DNA of 64,000 nucleotides from Agrilutibacter niabensis (GTDB lineage: Bacteria > Pseudomonadota > Gammaproteobacteria > Xanthomonadales > Xanthomonadaceae). Below are positions 8,494-17,648 of this stretch, piece after piece. The translations under genes and the position numbers were made by a program. The DNA is taken from positions 372,001-436,000 of the forward strand of contig NZ_JBHSNJ010000012.1 of assembly GCF_042657165.1 (NCBI RefSeq), in the 5' to 3' direction. Position 1 is the stretch's first letter. Each line of letters starts with the position of its first letter. The notes under the pieces were generated by a model. The model had not been told where the DNA came from and searched no databases. It saw only the letters and a program-made list of their open reading frames with translations.

Positions 8494-8593
8494 GGTTCCG
8501 AGGATCCGGTCCGTTGGTGGAGCAAATGCTCTGAAGCGGCAGACAGGCGGCACACTGGCCTATGATTTCCCGTCCGCCGGCAGCAATGCGCAA

Positions 8594-9217
8594 ATGATCA
8601 TTTCCCATCAGCACCGCTTCATCTTCGCCGCCATCCCCAAGACCGGCACCCATTCCGTGCGGCATGCGCTGCGCGAGCACATGAGCGCGGCGGACCTCGA
8701 GCAGGTCGGATTGTTCGTGAACAAGCGGTTTCCGTTCGAGGAGTTGGCCAGGATCCGCCATGGTCACATCAGCCTGCAGCAGGTACGGCCGTTCCTGGGC
8801 GACGAGGCGTTCGCCAGCTATTTCAAGTTCGCCTTCGTGCGCAACCCGTTCGACCGCTTCGTTTCCTATTGCGCCTTCATGACCCGAGAAAACGGCGCCT
8901 TCGATCGCGATCCGAAGGAAGTGATGCGGCGTATGCTGTTCGAACTGAGGCCGATGCACCACGTGCTGTTCCAGCCCCAGCACACCTTCGTGACCGACGA
9001 CGATGGACGGCTGCTTGCGGATTACATCGGTCGCGTCGAGGAGATGCAGACGTCCTATGACCAAATCTGCGGACGCATCGGCATCCCGTCGGCGGAGCTT
9101 GGCCAGGTCAACAGCTCCAAGCGCGGCCTGTATCGCGACTACTACGACCAGCAGCTGATCGACGGCGTTGCCGAGCTCTACGCTACTGACCTGAAACTTT
9201 TCGGCTACGGCTTCTGA
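8594..9217 (+). CDS. Sulfotransferase family 2 protein
   Basis: Predicted PAPS-dependent sulfotransferase of 207 residues, of the carbohydrate sulfotransferase type. The 5'-phosphosulfate loop is IPKTGTHSVRHAL near residue 15, and the 3'-phosphate motif is FVRNPFDRFVSY in the first half of the protein. There is no signal peptide. The short size and lack of neighbours for glycan synthesis leave the acceptor unknown; LPS, exopolysaccharide or a lipid are possible. It stands alone between a divergent TrhA-like gene and a perfect terminator at 9241. TATGAT at 8561-8566 could be its -10 element. Confidence 0.85.
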   Translation: MIISHQHRFIFAAIPKTGTHSVRHALREHMSAADLEQVGLFVNKRFPFEELARIRHGHISLQQVRPFLGDEAFASYFKFAFVRNPFDRFVSYCAFMTRENGAFDRDPKEVMRRMLFELRPMHHVLFQPQHTFVTDDDGRLLADYIGRVEEMQTSYDQICGRIGIPSAELGQVNSSKRGLYRDYYDQQLIDGVAELYATDLKLFGYGF

Positions 9218-9240
9218 AGCCTTCCGTCGGCTGATGGAAG

Positions 9241-9269
9241 AAAAACGCCCGGCATTGCCGGGCGTTTTT
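9241..9269. terminator. Bidirectional intrinsic terminator
   Basis: Arms aaaaacgcccggc (9241-9253) and gccgggcgttttt (9257-9269) are perfect over 13 bases with a 3-base loop. The GC stem is flanked by A and T runs, so it can stop transcription from both the sulfotransferase gene (rightward) and the small membrane protein gene (leftward). Confidence 0.95.
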
Positions 9270-9289
9270 CCTTGCTCCGGTCCATGCAA

Positions 9290-9535
9290 TCACTGCGGCA
9301 TGGACATCGACATTGCCTCGTCAGCGACCGCGCCGACGCCCATGAAGTACATGACGACGCCGACGACGCAAAGCAGCAGCGGAATCTTGTTCGCGCCGAA
9401 ATTGATCAAGCCGAAGATCAGCGCGATCGGGCTGATCAACAGCGAGCCGATCCCCCACAGCGCGCTCTCGCGGAACGCATTGACGACCAGCCAAAGCCAG
9501 CCAACGAGCGATAGAGCGACTCCCAACCAGAACAT
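9290..9535 (-). CDS. Small membrane protein, unknown function
   Basis: An 81-residue protein with about three hydrophobic helices (near 3-20, 27-45 and 49-68) and a methionine-rich tail (MSMSMPQ). The ATG at 9535 is preceded by GGGGAAG at good spacing, which makes it a real gene despite its size; an open frame upstream of this start lacks such support. It ends next to the shared terminator at 9241-9269. I do not recognise a family beyond a generic small inner-membrane protein. Confidence 0.75.
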   Translation of the reverse strand: MFWLGVALSLVGWLWLVVNAFRESALWGIGSLLISPIALIFGLINFGANKIPLLLCVVGVVMYFMGVGAVADEAMSMSMPQ

Positions 9536-9630
9536 AGGCTTCTTCCCCAAGAGTTTGGACGATGCCGCCACCCCATGGCGGCATGCCGGACACTAGCTCA
9601 TCGGCGAGGAAGTGTGAAGCCTGTCACTTT

Positions 9631-11235
<1,605 letters not shown>

Positions 11236-11282
11236 GGCATCGGCGCGCCGGGCGACGCGTCGGGGAGCGGGGAAGGGCCGGA

Positions 11283-11288
11283 ATTATA
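11283..11288 (-). promoter_or_regulatory. Candidate -10 element of prfC
   Basis: A perfect TATAAT lies on the minus strand at 11288-11283, 47 bases before the prfC start, which would give a leader of about 40 bases. The -35 region at 16-18 base spacing is GC-rich and matches the consensus poorly, as is common in this genome. Confidence 0.55.
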
Positions 11289-11382
11289 GGCGAAGCGGGA
11301 GGGCTAACCGAGTGTCAGCGTGCACCGGCTATTGGGCCTTGCAGGCTTCACGCGCTGCCAAGGCCCCCTCGCATCCGAAGTG

Positions 11383-12336
11383 CTAGGGGGAGCTGCCGCC
11401 GGCGATCCGAAGCGGCCCGGTGGGTCCCCGCATGCGGAACGGCAGGGATTCCAGCCTCATTCCCCGGTTCACCTGGATCACGAAATGCAGGTGCGGCCCG
11501 GTAGTGAAGCCGGTATTGCCCGACAGTCCGATCTGTTGGCCGGCGCGGATCCGCTGGCCCACGCGTACCAGTGCGCCTTCGGAGCGCAGGTGCGCGTAAA
11601 GGGCCATGGTGCCGTCGTCGTGGAGGATCCGGATGAAGTTGGCACGGCCACCGTAGCGCTCGCGGTTGAGGCCGGCCTTCTCGAAGTCGGATTCGACCTG
11701 CATCACCAGCCCTTCGCGCGCGGCGAGCACCGGCGTGCCGATGTCGGCGGCGAAATCGACCGCGTAGCGGTTCTGCGCATCGTTGTGGCTGAATCCGCCT
11801 CCGAAACCCTGGTCGACGCGGAAGTTGCGCTGCTGCAGTGGCAGCAGGTATTCCACGTCGCGCGGTCGCGCGCTTGGATCGCCGGGCAGGCTGTCCATCA
11901 GCAACTCGCCACCGCGCGAGGCGTCCAGCACCGCCACGAGCGTGGTGCCGCGGGCCGGGACGGTGGCGCGCGCGGGCAGCGGCGGATCGCTGTCGACGCC
12001 ACCGCCGCGGGCCTGCAGCAGCACCTCGATCGGGCCGGCGAGGTTGTTGTCGGCGAAGGCGAGGTAACGGCCGTTGCTGGCTTCCACGCGTAGCCGCGCG
12101 ACCGCACGCGGTTCGGCCACCACCGGAATGACCTTGACCGAACCGCTCTTCACCGCGGGATTGGCGCGGTCCGGCGCGCTGTCACCGTAATGGGTGACGC
12201 CGTTCCTGTCGGTCCACTTGTAGACCTTGGCCGCGTGCGCGCCCGGCATCGCACCTGCCAGCAGCACGGTGGCGCCCAAGGCGACCGCCAGGCGCGCGGC
12301 CATCAAGCGTGCAGCGGTGGAGCGCGGAGCAGCCAT
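11383..12336 (-). CDS. Exported M23 family metallopeptidase with DUF4124-like N-terminus
   Basis: Predicted periplasmic peptidoglycan endopeptidase of 317 residues. A signal peptide (to about AHA-AK) is followed by a DUF4124-like segment (KVYKWTDRNGVTHYGD) and, in the C-terminal half, an M23/LytM domain with ADIGTPVLA, LYAHL and the zinc motif GPHLHF. The usual first zinc motif HxxxD is not present in register: the aspartate is in RYAVDF, and the nearest histidine lies ten residues before it (FSHND). I believe this spacing occurs in a known M23 subgroup, so activity is still likely. It follows the phytase-like gene by seven bases, so the two form an operon. Confidence 0.88.
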   Translation of the reverse strand: MAAPRSTAARLMAARLAVALGATVLLAGAMPGAHAAKVYKWTDRNGVTHYGDSAPDRANPAVKSGSVKVIPVVAEPRAVARLRVEASNGRYLAFADNNLAGPIEVLLQARGGGVDSDPPLPARATVPARGTTLVAVLDASRGGELLMDSLPGDPSARPRDVEYLLPLQQRNFRVDQGFGGGFSHNDAQNRYAVDFAADIGTPVLAAREGLVMQVESDFEKAGLNRERYGGRANFIRILHDDGTMALYAHLRSEGALVRVGQRIRAGQQIGLSGNTGFTTGPHLHFVIQVNRGMRLESLPFRMRGPTGPLRIAGGSSP

Positions 12337-12343
12337 CCCCTCG

Positions 12344-13435
12344 TTACTCGGTGCAGCCCTGTTTCAGGCCCAGCGATCGTGCCACATCGCGCAGGTCGAA
12401 GGCAGCGATCGACTTGTCGTCATGCACGGCAAATAGCGCACCGCCCGGGAAACCGGCGCTCGCCGCTGCATGCAGGGCCACGCCGTCGGTACGGGCGGTA
12501 GTGGCACCCTGGAAGCTGCCGCGCGGCTGCAGGGTGACGCGATCGAACAGGTGGAAGATCGTCAGCGGCGCCAGCTGGTCGACCGCGATCCAGTAACCGC
12601 TGCCGTCCGGGCAGGTCCATAGCGCCACGCCCTCGGCTTCGGCGCCGAAGGCATCCTGGGGCAGGGTGCGCCCGGTGTAGCGTCCGCTGAAGCTGTACTC
12701 ACGCAGCGTCGACAGGTGGCGGCGGTCCTCGTCGGCGATCAGCATGCGGTCGTTGTCCGGGTCGCCGGCGATCGACTCGACCATGCGCAACGCGCTGTCC
12801 TCGCGGGTGTCGCCGAACGAGCCGGCGTACTGCGCGCGCATGGCGCCGTCCTGGTCGAAGGAAACGCGGTAGCGGCGGACGCGCTGGTCCAGCTCCTTGA
12901 ACGGCGGCACGACATCGAACTGCTTGCCGTACATGAAGCTGTCGGTGATGTAGACCTCCAGTTCGCCCGGTTCCTTCTCGGTCAGCCAGATGCCATAGGG
13001 ACTGCGCAGTTCCTTCTCGCCGAAGGTGCCGATCACACTGAAGTCGGGAAGGCTGAGCAGCTGCACGCGGTGGTTGTCGCGCTCGACCACGAACAACTGG
13101 TCGCCGTGCACCGCCAGGCCGTTGGGACGCTTGAACTCACCCGGACCCTTGCCTTCCGCGCCAAAGGTGCGCAGCTGCTCGCCGCTGTCGGCGTCGAACA
13201 CCACCAGGCGATGGCTGGACTTGCCGCTGGCGATCAGCCACGTCTTGCCGTCCTCGGTAGGCCAGGTGGCCAGCGAGTCGAGTTCCTCGGCCGGCGCCTC
13301 CTTCGAAACATAGGCTTCGACGACGGTGACCGGAGTCGGTGCGGTGGCGGTAGGGGATGTGGTTTCGCGCGGGGCAGTGGCGCAGGCACTCAGCAGGGCG
13401 ACGAGGCCTGCCGCAGTCAGGAAACGGGAGTTCAT
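12344..13435 (-). CDS. Beta-propeller phytase-like lipoprotein
   Basis: A 363-residue protein with a lipoprotein signal (lipobox LSAC) and a six-bladed propeller of the bacterial phytase family, which releases phosphate from phytate with calcium. Family phrases include TWLIASGKSSHRLVVFD, GEFKRPNGLAV, LFVVERDNHRVQ and LIADED, acidic loops that would hold calcium, and a C-terminal stretch with LWTCPDGSGYWIAVDQ. The start at 13435 begins the signal peptide directly; an upstream in-frame ATG at 13471 would add 12 unlikely residues. It is co-transcribed with the M23 peptidase and divergent from the metX operon. The propeller is clear; phytase activity is inferred. Confidence 0.85.
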   Translation of the reverse strand: MNSRFLTAAGLVALLSACATAPRETTSPTATAPTPVTVVEAYVSKEAPAEELDSLATWPTEDGKTWLIASGKSSHRLVVFDADSGEQLRTFGAEGKGPGEFKRPNGLAVHGDQLFVVERDNHRVQLLSLPDFSVIGTFGEKELRSPYGIWLTEKEPGELEVYITDSFMYGKQFDVVPPFKELDQRVRRYRVSFDQDGAMRAQYAGSFGDTREDSALRMVESIAGDPDNDRMLIADEDRRHLSTLREYSFSGRYTGRTLPQDAFGAEAEGVALWTCPDGSGYWIAVDQLAPLTIFHLFDRVTLQPRGSFQGATTARTDGVALHAAASAGFPGGALFAVHDDKSIAAFDLRDVARSLGLKQGCTE

Positions 13436-13620
13436 GGAGGGAGTGTATGCGGGCGAGCCCCGCGAAGGCATTTAGGGCAATGGCGGGATTGTGTCTGAAC
13501 AGGTAGTCGCTCGGGAACGGGGGGCCGTTCGTCCGCTCGGAGGGTCATAACGAATCGGAATATGTATCGCTTTATCCAGATAAAGAGATTGACTGCCTTC
13601 GATGTGAGCAGCAGACTGGC

Positions 13621-13763
13621 GGCCATCCATCGAGACCGGCTGAGGGACAGGCCCTTTGACGCCGGGGCAACCTACCGCCCCCCCCGCATCGCGGCGGGGA
13701 CACGGGAAGGTGCCAACTCCTGCGGAGCCCCGCACTCGGTGCGAGTGGTTCCGGAAGATGGTT
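13621..13763 (+). promoter_or_regulatory. SAM-I (S-box) riboswitch
   Basis: The leader of metX carries the SAM-I core in order: P1 5' arm GGCCATC (13621-13627), GAGACCGG, GAGGGACAGGCCC (13642-13654), TGACGCC, GGGGCAACC (13664-13672), GGTGCCAACTCC (13709-13720), and the P1 3' arm GATGGTT (13757-13763), which pairs with the 5' arm using two G-U pairs. A small hairpin (CTTTAT/ATAAAG, 13570-13585) lies just upstream. About 74 bases separate P1 from the metX ATG, with a GC-rich hairpin near 13772-13788. No U-run terminator is visible, so control may be translational. SAM would turn the operon off. Confidence 0.93.
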
Positions 13764-13837
13764 GCAGCGTTCGCCTCCCGCAGGCGGGCGCGCAGCTGAC
13801 GACTCGGTGGTCCTTGCAACGGACAGGAATCACCGAC

Positions 13838-14896
13838 ATGAGTCTCGCCAACAGCCAAGCCGCCTCGCTCCCGCATCCCCCCGGGTACGCCCCGACCGAC
13901 CCTTCCGTCGCCATCTGCGCGCAGCGCGGTGAAGTCGCCGTTTCGCTGGTCCTGCGCCATGCCGGCACGCGCATCGTCACGCTGCGCTATGAAGCCGTCG
14001 GCGATGCCGCACTGCCCGCCGTCTTCGTCGCCGGCGGCATCTCCGCGCACCGCCACGCCGCGAGCAGCGACGCGTTTCCGGAAGCGGGCTGGTGGGAAGC
14101 GCAGGCAGGCGCGAACCGGGCACTGGATCCCAGCCGCCATCGCCTCATCGCCTTTGATTGGCTGGGCAGCGATGGCAGCCTCGATGCGGTGATCGACCCG
14201 GCCGACCAGGCCGATGCCATCGCGGCCGTGCTCGACGCGCTGCGGGTCGAACGCCTCTCCGCTTTCGTGGGCTGCTCGTACGGCGCCATGGTCGGCCTGC
14301 AATTCGCGTTGCGGCACGGCGGCCGGCTCGGCCAGCTGGTAGCGATCAGCGGCGCGCATCGTGCACATCCGTATTCCAGCGCATGGCGCGCCCTGCAGCG
14401 CCGCGCGGTCGCGCTGGGCGCGCTGCAGTGCGACGAAAGCCACGGACTCGCCCTGGCACGCCAGCTCGCCATCCTCAGCTATCGCACGCCGGAGGAATTC
14501 GCCGAGCGATTCGATGCCGCACAGGTGGTCGACGGCCGCGTGCGCGTCGCCGCCGAGGACTACCTGGACCATTGCGGCGCGCAATACACGGCGCGCACGT
14601 CGCCCGTCGCGTTCCAGCGGCTTTCCGAATCCATCGACCTGCAATCCGTCGAGCCCGCGCGCATCACCACCCCGGTGACGGTGGTGGCAGTGGAGGAAGA
14701 CCGGCTCGTTCCCCTCGCGGACAGCCTCGAGCTCGCGCAGAAGCTGGGTGGCGCCGCGCGCGTGCAGATCCTGCGCTCCCTCTACGGCCATGACGCCTTC
14801 CTCAAGGAAGAAGCCGCGATCGCATCCGTACTCATCCAGGCGCTGCAGGAAGCTGCGACGTCCCATTCCCAATTCCGCATCGAGGCCGCCGCATGA
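13838..14896 (+). CDS. metX: Homoserine O-acyltransferase, MetX family (probably succinyl type)
   Basis: First committed step of methionine synthesis: acylation of homoserine. The alpha/beta-hydrolase fold is shown by the nucleophile elbow GCSYGAMVGLQ (catalytic serine), an aspartate in VEEDRLVPL and the histidine in YGHDAF. Xanthomonadaceae use a MetX-family enzyme that works with succinyl-CoA, so this is named by family and the donor is inferred. The open frame continues upstream through the riboswitch, but the ATG at 13838 with AGGA about 11 bases before it is the real start. The stop overlaps the metB start (ATGA). Confidence 0.93.
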   Translation: MSLANSQAASLPHPPGYAPTDPSVAICAQRGEVAVSLVLRHAGTRIVTLRYEAVGDAALPAVFVAGGISAHRHAASSDAFPEAGWWEAQAGANRALDPSRHRLIAFDWLGSDGSLDAVIDPADQADAIAAVLDALRVERLSAFVGCSYGAMVGLQFALRHGGRLGQLVAISGAHRAHPYSSAWRALQRRAVALGALQCDESHGLALARQLAILSYRTPEEFAERFDAAQVVDGRVRVAAEDYLDHCGAQYTARTSPVAFQRLSESIDLQSVEPARITTPVTVVAVEEDRLVPLADSLELAQKLGGAARVQILRSLYGHDAFLKEEAAIASVLIQALQEAATSHSQFRIEAAA

Positions 14897-16104
14897 GCAC
14901 GCATACCTCCCGTACCGCTTCCCGCCACCGCTGTACCGGCGCCGTGCGGGCGGGCATCGATCGCGACACCGCGTTCGGCGCGGTCACGCCGCCGATCGTG
15001 CTGTCGTCGAACTTCAGCTTCGCCGGCTTCGAGCAGAAGCGGCAGTACGACTACACGCGCAGCGGCAATCCCACGCGCGACCTCCTGGGCGAGGCGCTGG
15101 CGGAACTGGAAGGCGGTGCCGGCGGCGTCATCACCGCGACCGGCATGGGCGCGATCACCCTGCTGCTGCATGCACTGCTGCAGCCCGGCGACCGCCTGGT
15201 CGTTCCGCACGACTGCTACGGTGGCAGCTGGCGCCTGTTCAACGCACTGGCGAAGAAGGGCGCGTTCGAGCTGGTCACTGCCGACCTCACCGATCCGCGC
15301 GGGCTGGCCGAAGCGTTGCGCGAACCGCCCAAGGTGGTGTGGATCGAAACGCCCTCCAACCCGCTGCTGCGCATCACCGACCTGCGTTTCGTCATCGAAG
15401 CCACGCACAAGGCCGGCGCTGTCGCGGTGGTCGACAACACCTTCCTGTCGCCGGCGCTGCAGCAGCCGATCGCATTCGGCGCCGACTTCGCCCTGCATTC
15501 GACCACCAAGTACATCAATGGCCATAGCGACGTGGTGGGCGGTGCGGTGGTGTCGAAGGATGCGGACCAGCATGCGCAGCTGACCTGGTGGGCGAATGCG
15601 CTGGGCCTCACCGGCTCGCCCTTCGACAGCTTCCTGACCCTGCGCGGCCTGCGCACCCTCGACGCACGCCTGCGCGTGCACGAGGAGAACACGCGGGCAC
15701 TGGTGGCGCTGCTCGAAGGTCACCCGGCGATAAGCGCCCTGCATTACCCCGGCCTGGAAGGGCATGCCGGCCACGCGGTGGCGGCCAAGCAGCAGCACGG
15801 CTTCGGCGCGATGCTGAGCGTCGAACTGGAGGGTGGCACGGACGCCGTGCGCGCTTTCCTCGACGGACTGCAATGCTTCACGCTGGCCGAGTCGCTCGGT
15901 GGCGTGGAGAGCCTGATCGCGCATCCGGCGACCATGACCCACGCCGCGATGTCGCCGGAAGCGCGCGCCGCCGCCGGCATCGGCGACGGTCTGCTGCGCC
16001 TGTCGGTCGGCATCGAGCACGCGGACGACCTGGTCGCCGATATCGCCGCGGCATTGGAGCGCGCCGAAGCCGTGGGCCGCAGCCAGCGTCGCGTGGCGAA
16101 ATGA
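14893..16104 (+). CDS. metB: Cystathionine gamma-synthase / O-succinylhomoserine lyase family PLP enzyme
   Basis: Joins activated homoserine with cysteine to cystathionine (or directly with sulfide). The 403-residue product has the Cys/Met metabolism PLP fold: YDYTRSGNPTRD near the start, GMGAITLLLHALLQPGD, the IETPSNP motif and the cofactor lysine in HSTTKYINGHSD. The C-terminal SLGGVESLIAHPATMTHA is typical of MetB. It starts at an ATGA overlap with metX and ends in another ATGA overlap with hom, so the three are translated as one coupled operon under the SAM riboswitch. Confidence 0.95.
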   Translation: MSTHTSRTASRHRCTGAVRAGIDRDTAFGAVTPPIVLSSNFSFAGFEQKRQYDYTRSGNPTRDLLGEALAELEGGAGGVITATGMGAITLLLHALLQPGDRLVVPHDCYGGSWRLFNALAKKGAFELVTADLTDPRGLAEALREPPKVVWIETPSNPLLRITDLRFVIEATHKAGAVAVVDNTFLSPALQQPIAFGADFALHSTTKYINGHSDVVGGAVVSKDADQHAQLTWWANALGLTGSPFDSFLTLRGLRTLDARLRVHEENTRALVALLEGHPAISALHYPGLEGHAGHAVAAKQQHGFGAMLSVELEGGTDAVRAFLDGLQCFTLAESLGGVESLIAHPATMTHAAMSPEARAAAGIGDGLLRLSVGIEHADDLVADIAAALERAEAVGRSQRRVAK

Positions 16105-17297
16105 ACGCCAGCGCGGACGTGCCCGATGCGATATTCGCCGAGGCATGGAGGGAACGCGCGGCGCTACAGCCGCGCGCGCGGATCGCGCTGCTGGGTACGG
16201 GCACGGTGGGGCGCGCGGTGCTGGACCGGCTGAAGTCATGGGACGGCACGGCATTCGGCGAACGGTTGCAGCTGGTGCACGTGGCGAATTCGCGCGCCGC
16301 GGTAACCGACGTGGATGGCGTAAATCCGCGACAGGCCCTCGCCGTGCTGCGCGCGGTTCAGCCTGGAGGTGAGGCTCCCACCGGCACTCCCGCACATGTT
16401 CCGGCGAATCCGCCTTCGCGTCGCCCGTGGCCGATGGCGTCGTCACCCGCTGCCGCCACGAGCGCGCTGGGATCGCGTGGCCGCCGGATCATCGTCGACG
16501 CGACCGCGAGCGAAACCATCGCCGAGCAACACGCATGCTGGCTGGCGCAGGGCATCCACGTCGTCACTGCCTGCAAGCTGGGGCAGGGCACGTCGCTGGC
16601 GCGCTGGAAGGCGATCCGCGACGCCGCGCAGGCGGGCGCGCAATACGGCGACAGCGCCACCGTTGGCGCGGGATTGCCGTTGTTGCGTTCGTTGCGCGAG
16701 CTGCGTGCCGGCGGCGACCGCATCCATGCCTTCGCCGGGATCCTGTCGGGCTCGCTCGCATGGCTGTTCAACCACTACGACGGCATGCGCCCGTTCTCGG
16801 TGCTGGTCCGGCAGGCGCGCGATGCGGGCTACACCGAGCCGGATCCGCGCGATGACCTGTCGGGCGAGGATGTACGCCGCAAGACCGTGATCCTCGCGCG
16901 CGCGGCGGGCTTCGAGATCGAGCCAGGCGATGTCGAAGTGGATTCACTGGTTCCGCGCGAGCTTGCCCTGCTTTCGAAGGAGGCCGTCGACGTCGCGCTG
17001 CCCGCGCTCGATGCGTCGTTGCGCCAGCGCTTCGCCGACGCCTACAAGAAAGGTGAGAAGCTGCGTTTCGTAGCCAGGCTCGAAAGGGGCGATGACGGAC
17101 GCGCCCATGCGCGCGTCGGACTGGAAGCATTGCCGTCCGACCACCCGCTCGCAGCGGGCGCGGGCACCGACAACAAGGTCGCGATCTGGTCCGACCGCTA
17201 TCGCAAGCAGCCGCTGGTGATACAGGGCCCCGGAGCCGGCGCGGACGTTACCGCCGCAGGGCTGCTCGATGATGTGCTGCGCCTGGCTGCAACATAG
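16101..17297 (+). CDS. hom: Homoserine dehydrogenase
   Basis: Reduces aspartate semialdehyde to homoserine, the substrate of MetX. The 398-residue product has the NAD(P) fingerprint LLGTGTVGRAVLD near residue 30, VVTACKLGQG, an AGILSGSLAWLFNHYD segment, and GYTEPDPRDDLSGEDVRRK with catalytic acidic residues and lysine. There is no aspartokinase domain and no ACT domain. Between the second strand and IIVDATASE, residues about 87-127 form a proline/alanine/serine-rich insert unlike the family, see findings. The start is set by the ATGA overlap with metB. Confidence 0.94.
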   Translation: MNASADVPDAIFAEAWRERAALQPRARIALLGTGTVGRAVLDRLKSWDGTAFGERLQLVHVANSRAAVTDVDGVNPRQALAVLRAVQPGGEAPTGTPAHVPANPPSRRPWPMASSPAAATSALGSRGRRIIVDATASETIAEQHACWLAQGIHVVTACKLGQGTSLARWKAIRDAAQAGAQYGDSATVGAGLPLLRSLRELRAGGDRIHAFAGILSGSLAWLFNHYDGMRPFSVLVRQARDAGYTEPDPRDDLSGEDVRRKTVILARAAGFEIEPGDVEVDSLVPRELALLSKEAVDVALPALDASLRQRFADAYKKGEKLRFVARLERGDDGRAHARVGLEALPSDHPLAAGAGTDNKVAIWSDRYRKQPLVIQGPGAGADVTAAGLLDDVLRLAAT

Positions 17298-17315
17298 AAG
17301 CGCGGTTAATGTTCT

Positions 17316-17648
17316 TCAGGCCGAAGGCAGGTGCCGTGGTACGCGGGCCTCGAGCAGGCGCACCAGGTCGGGATCCATGAAGTCGTAGTCGTCCGGTATT
17401 TCCAGGCAGACGACGCGCTTGCCATGCAGCGACGCCTGGAACCGGCCCGACAGGCGGGTGCGATGCGCGCGTTCCATCACGAAGATCAGGTCGGCCCAGG
17501 CCAGCAGTTCCGGCGTGACCGGGTTCTCCGCGTCGTGGTTGAGGCCGGCCGAAGACGTCTCGATGCCCGGCCAGCCGGCAAAGACCTGCTCGGCGGTGGG
17601 GCTGCGCAGCCGGTTCTGGCTGCAGAGGAAGAGGACGTGCTGCGTCAA
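17316..17648 (-). CDS. Low-molecular-weight protein tyrosine phosphatase-like protein (COG4551 type)
   Basis: A 110-residue protein whose N-terminal loop LFLCSQNRLRSPTAE holds the CX5R phosphatase motif (C-SQNRL-R), with IPDDYDFMDPDLVRLL at the C-terminus supplying the aspartates. This is the small variant of the family found next to other genes in many proteobacteria; its substrate is unknown. The first beta strand (HVLFLC) begins right after the start, so the TTG at 17648, which overlaps the stop of the upstream c-di-GMP gene (TTGA), must be the start. Expression is therefore likely coupled to that gene. Confidence 0.88.
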   Translation of the reverse strand: MTQHVLFLCSQNRLRSPTAEQVFAGWPGIETSSAGLNHDAENPVTPELLAWADLIFVMERAHRTRLSGRFQASLHGKRVVCLEIPDDYDFMDPDLVRLLEARVPRHLPSA

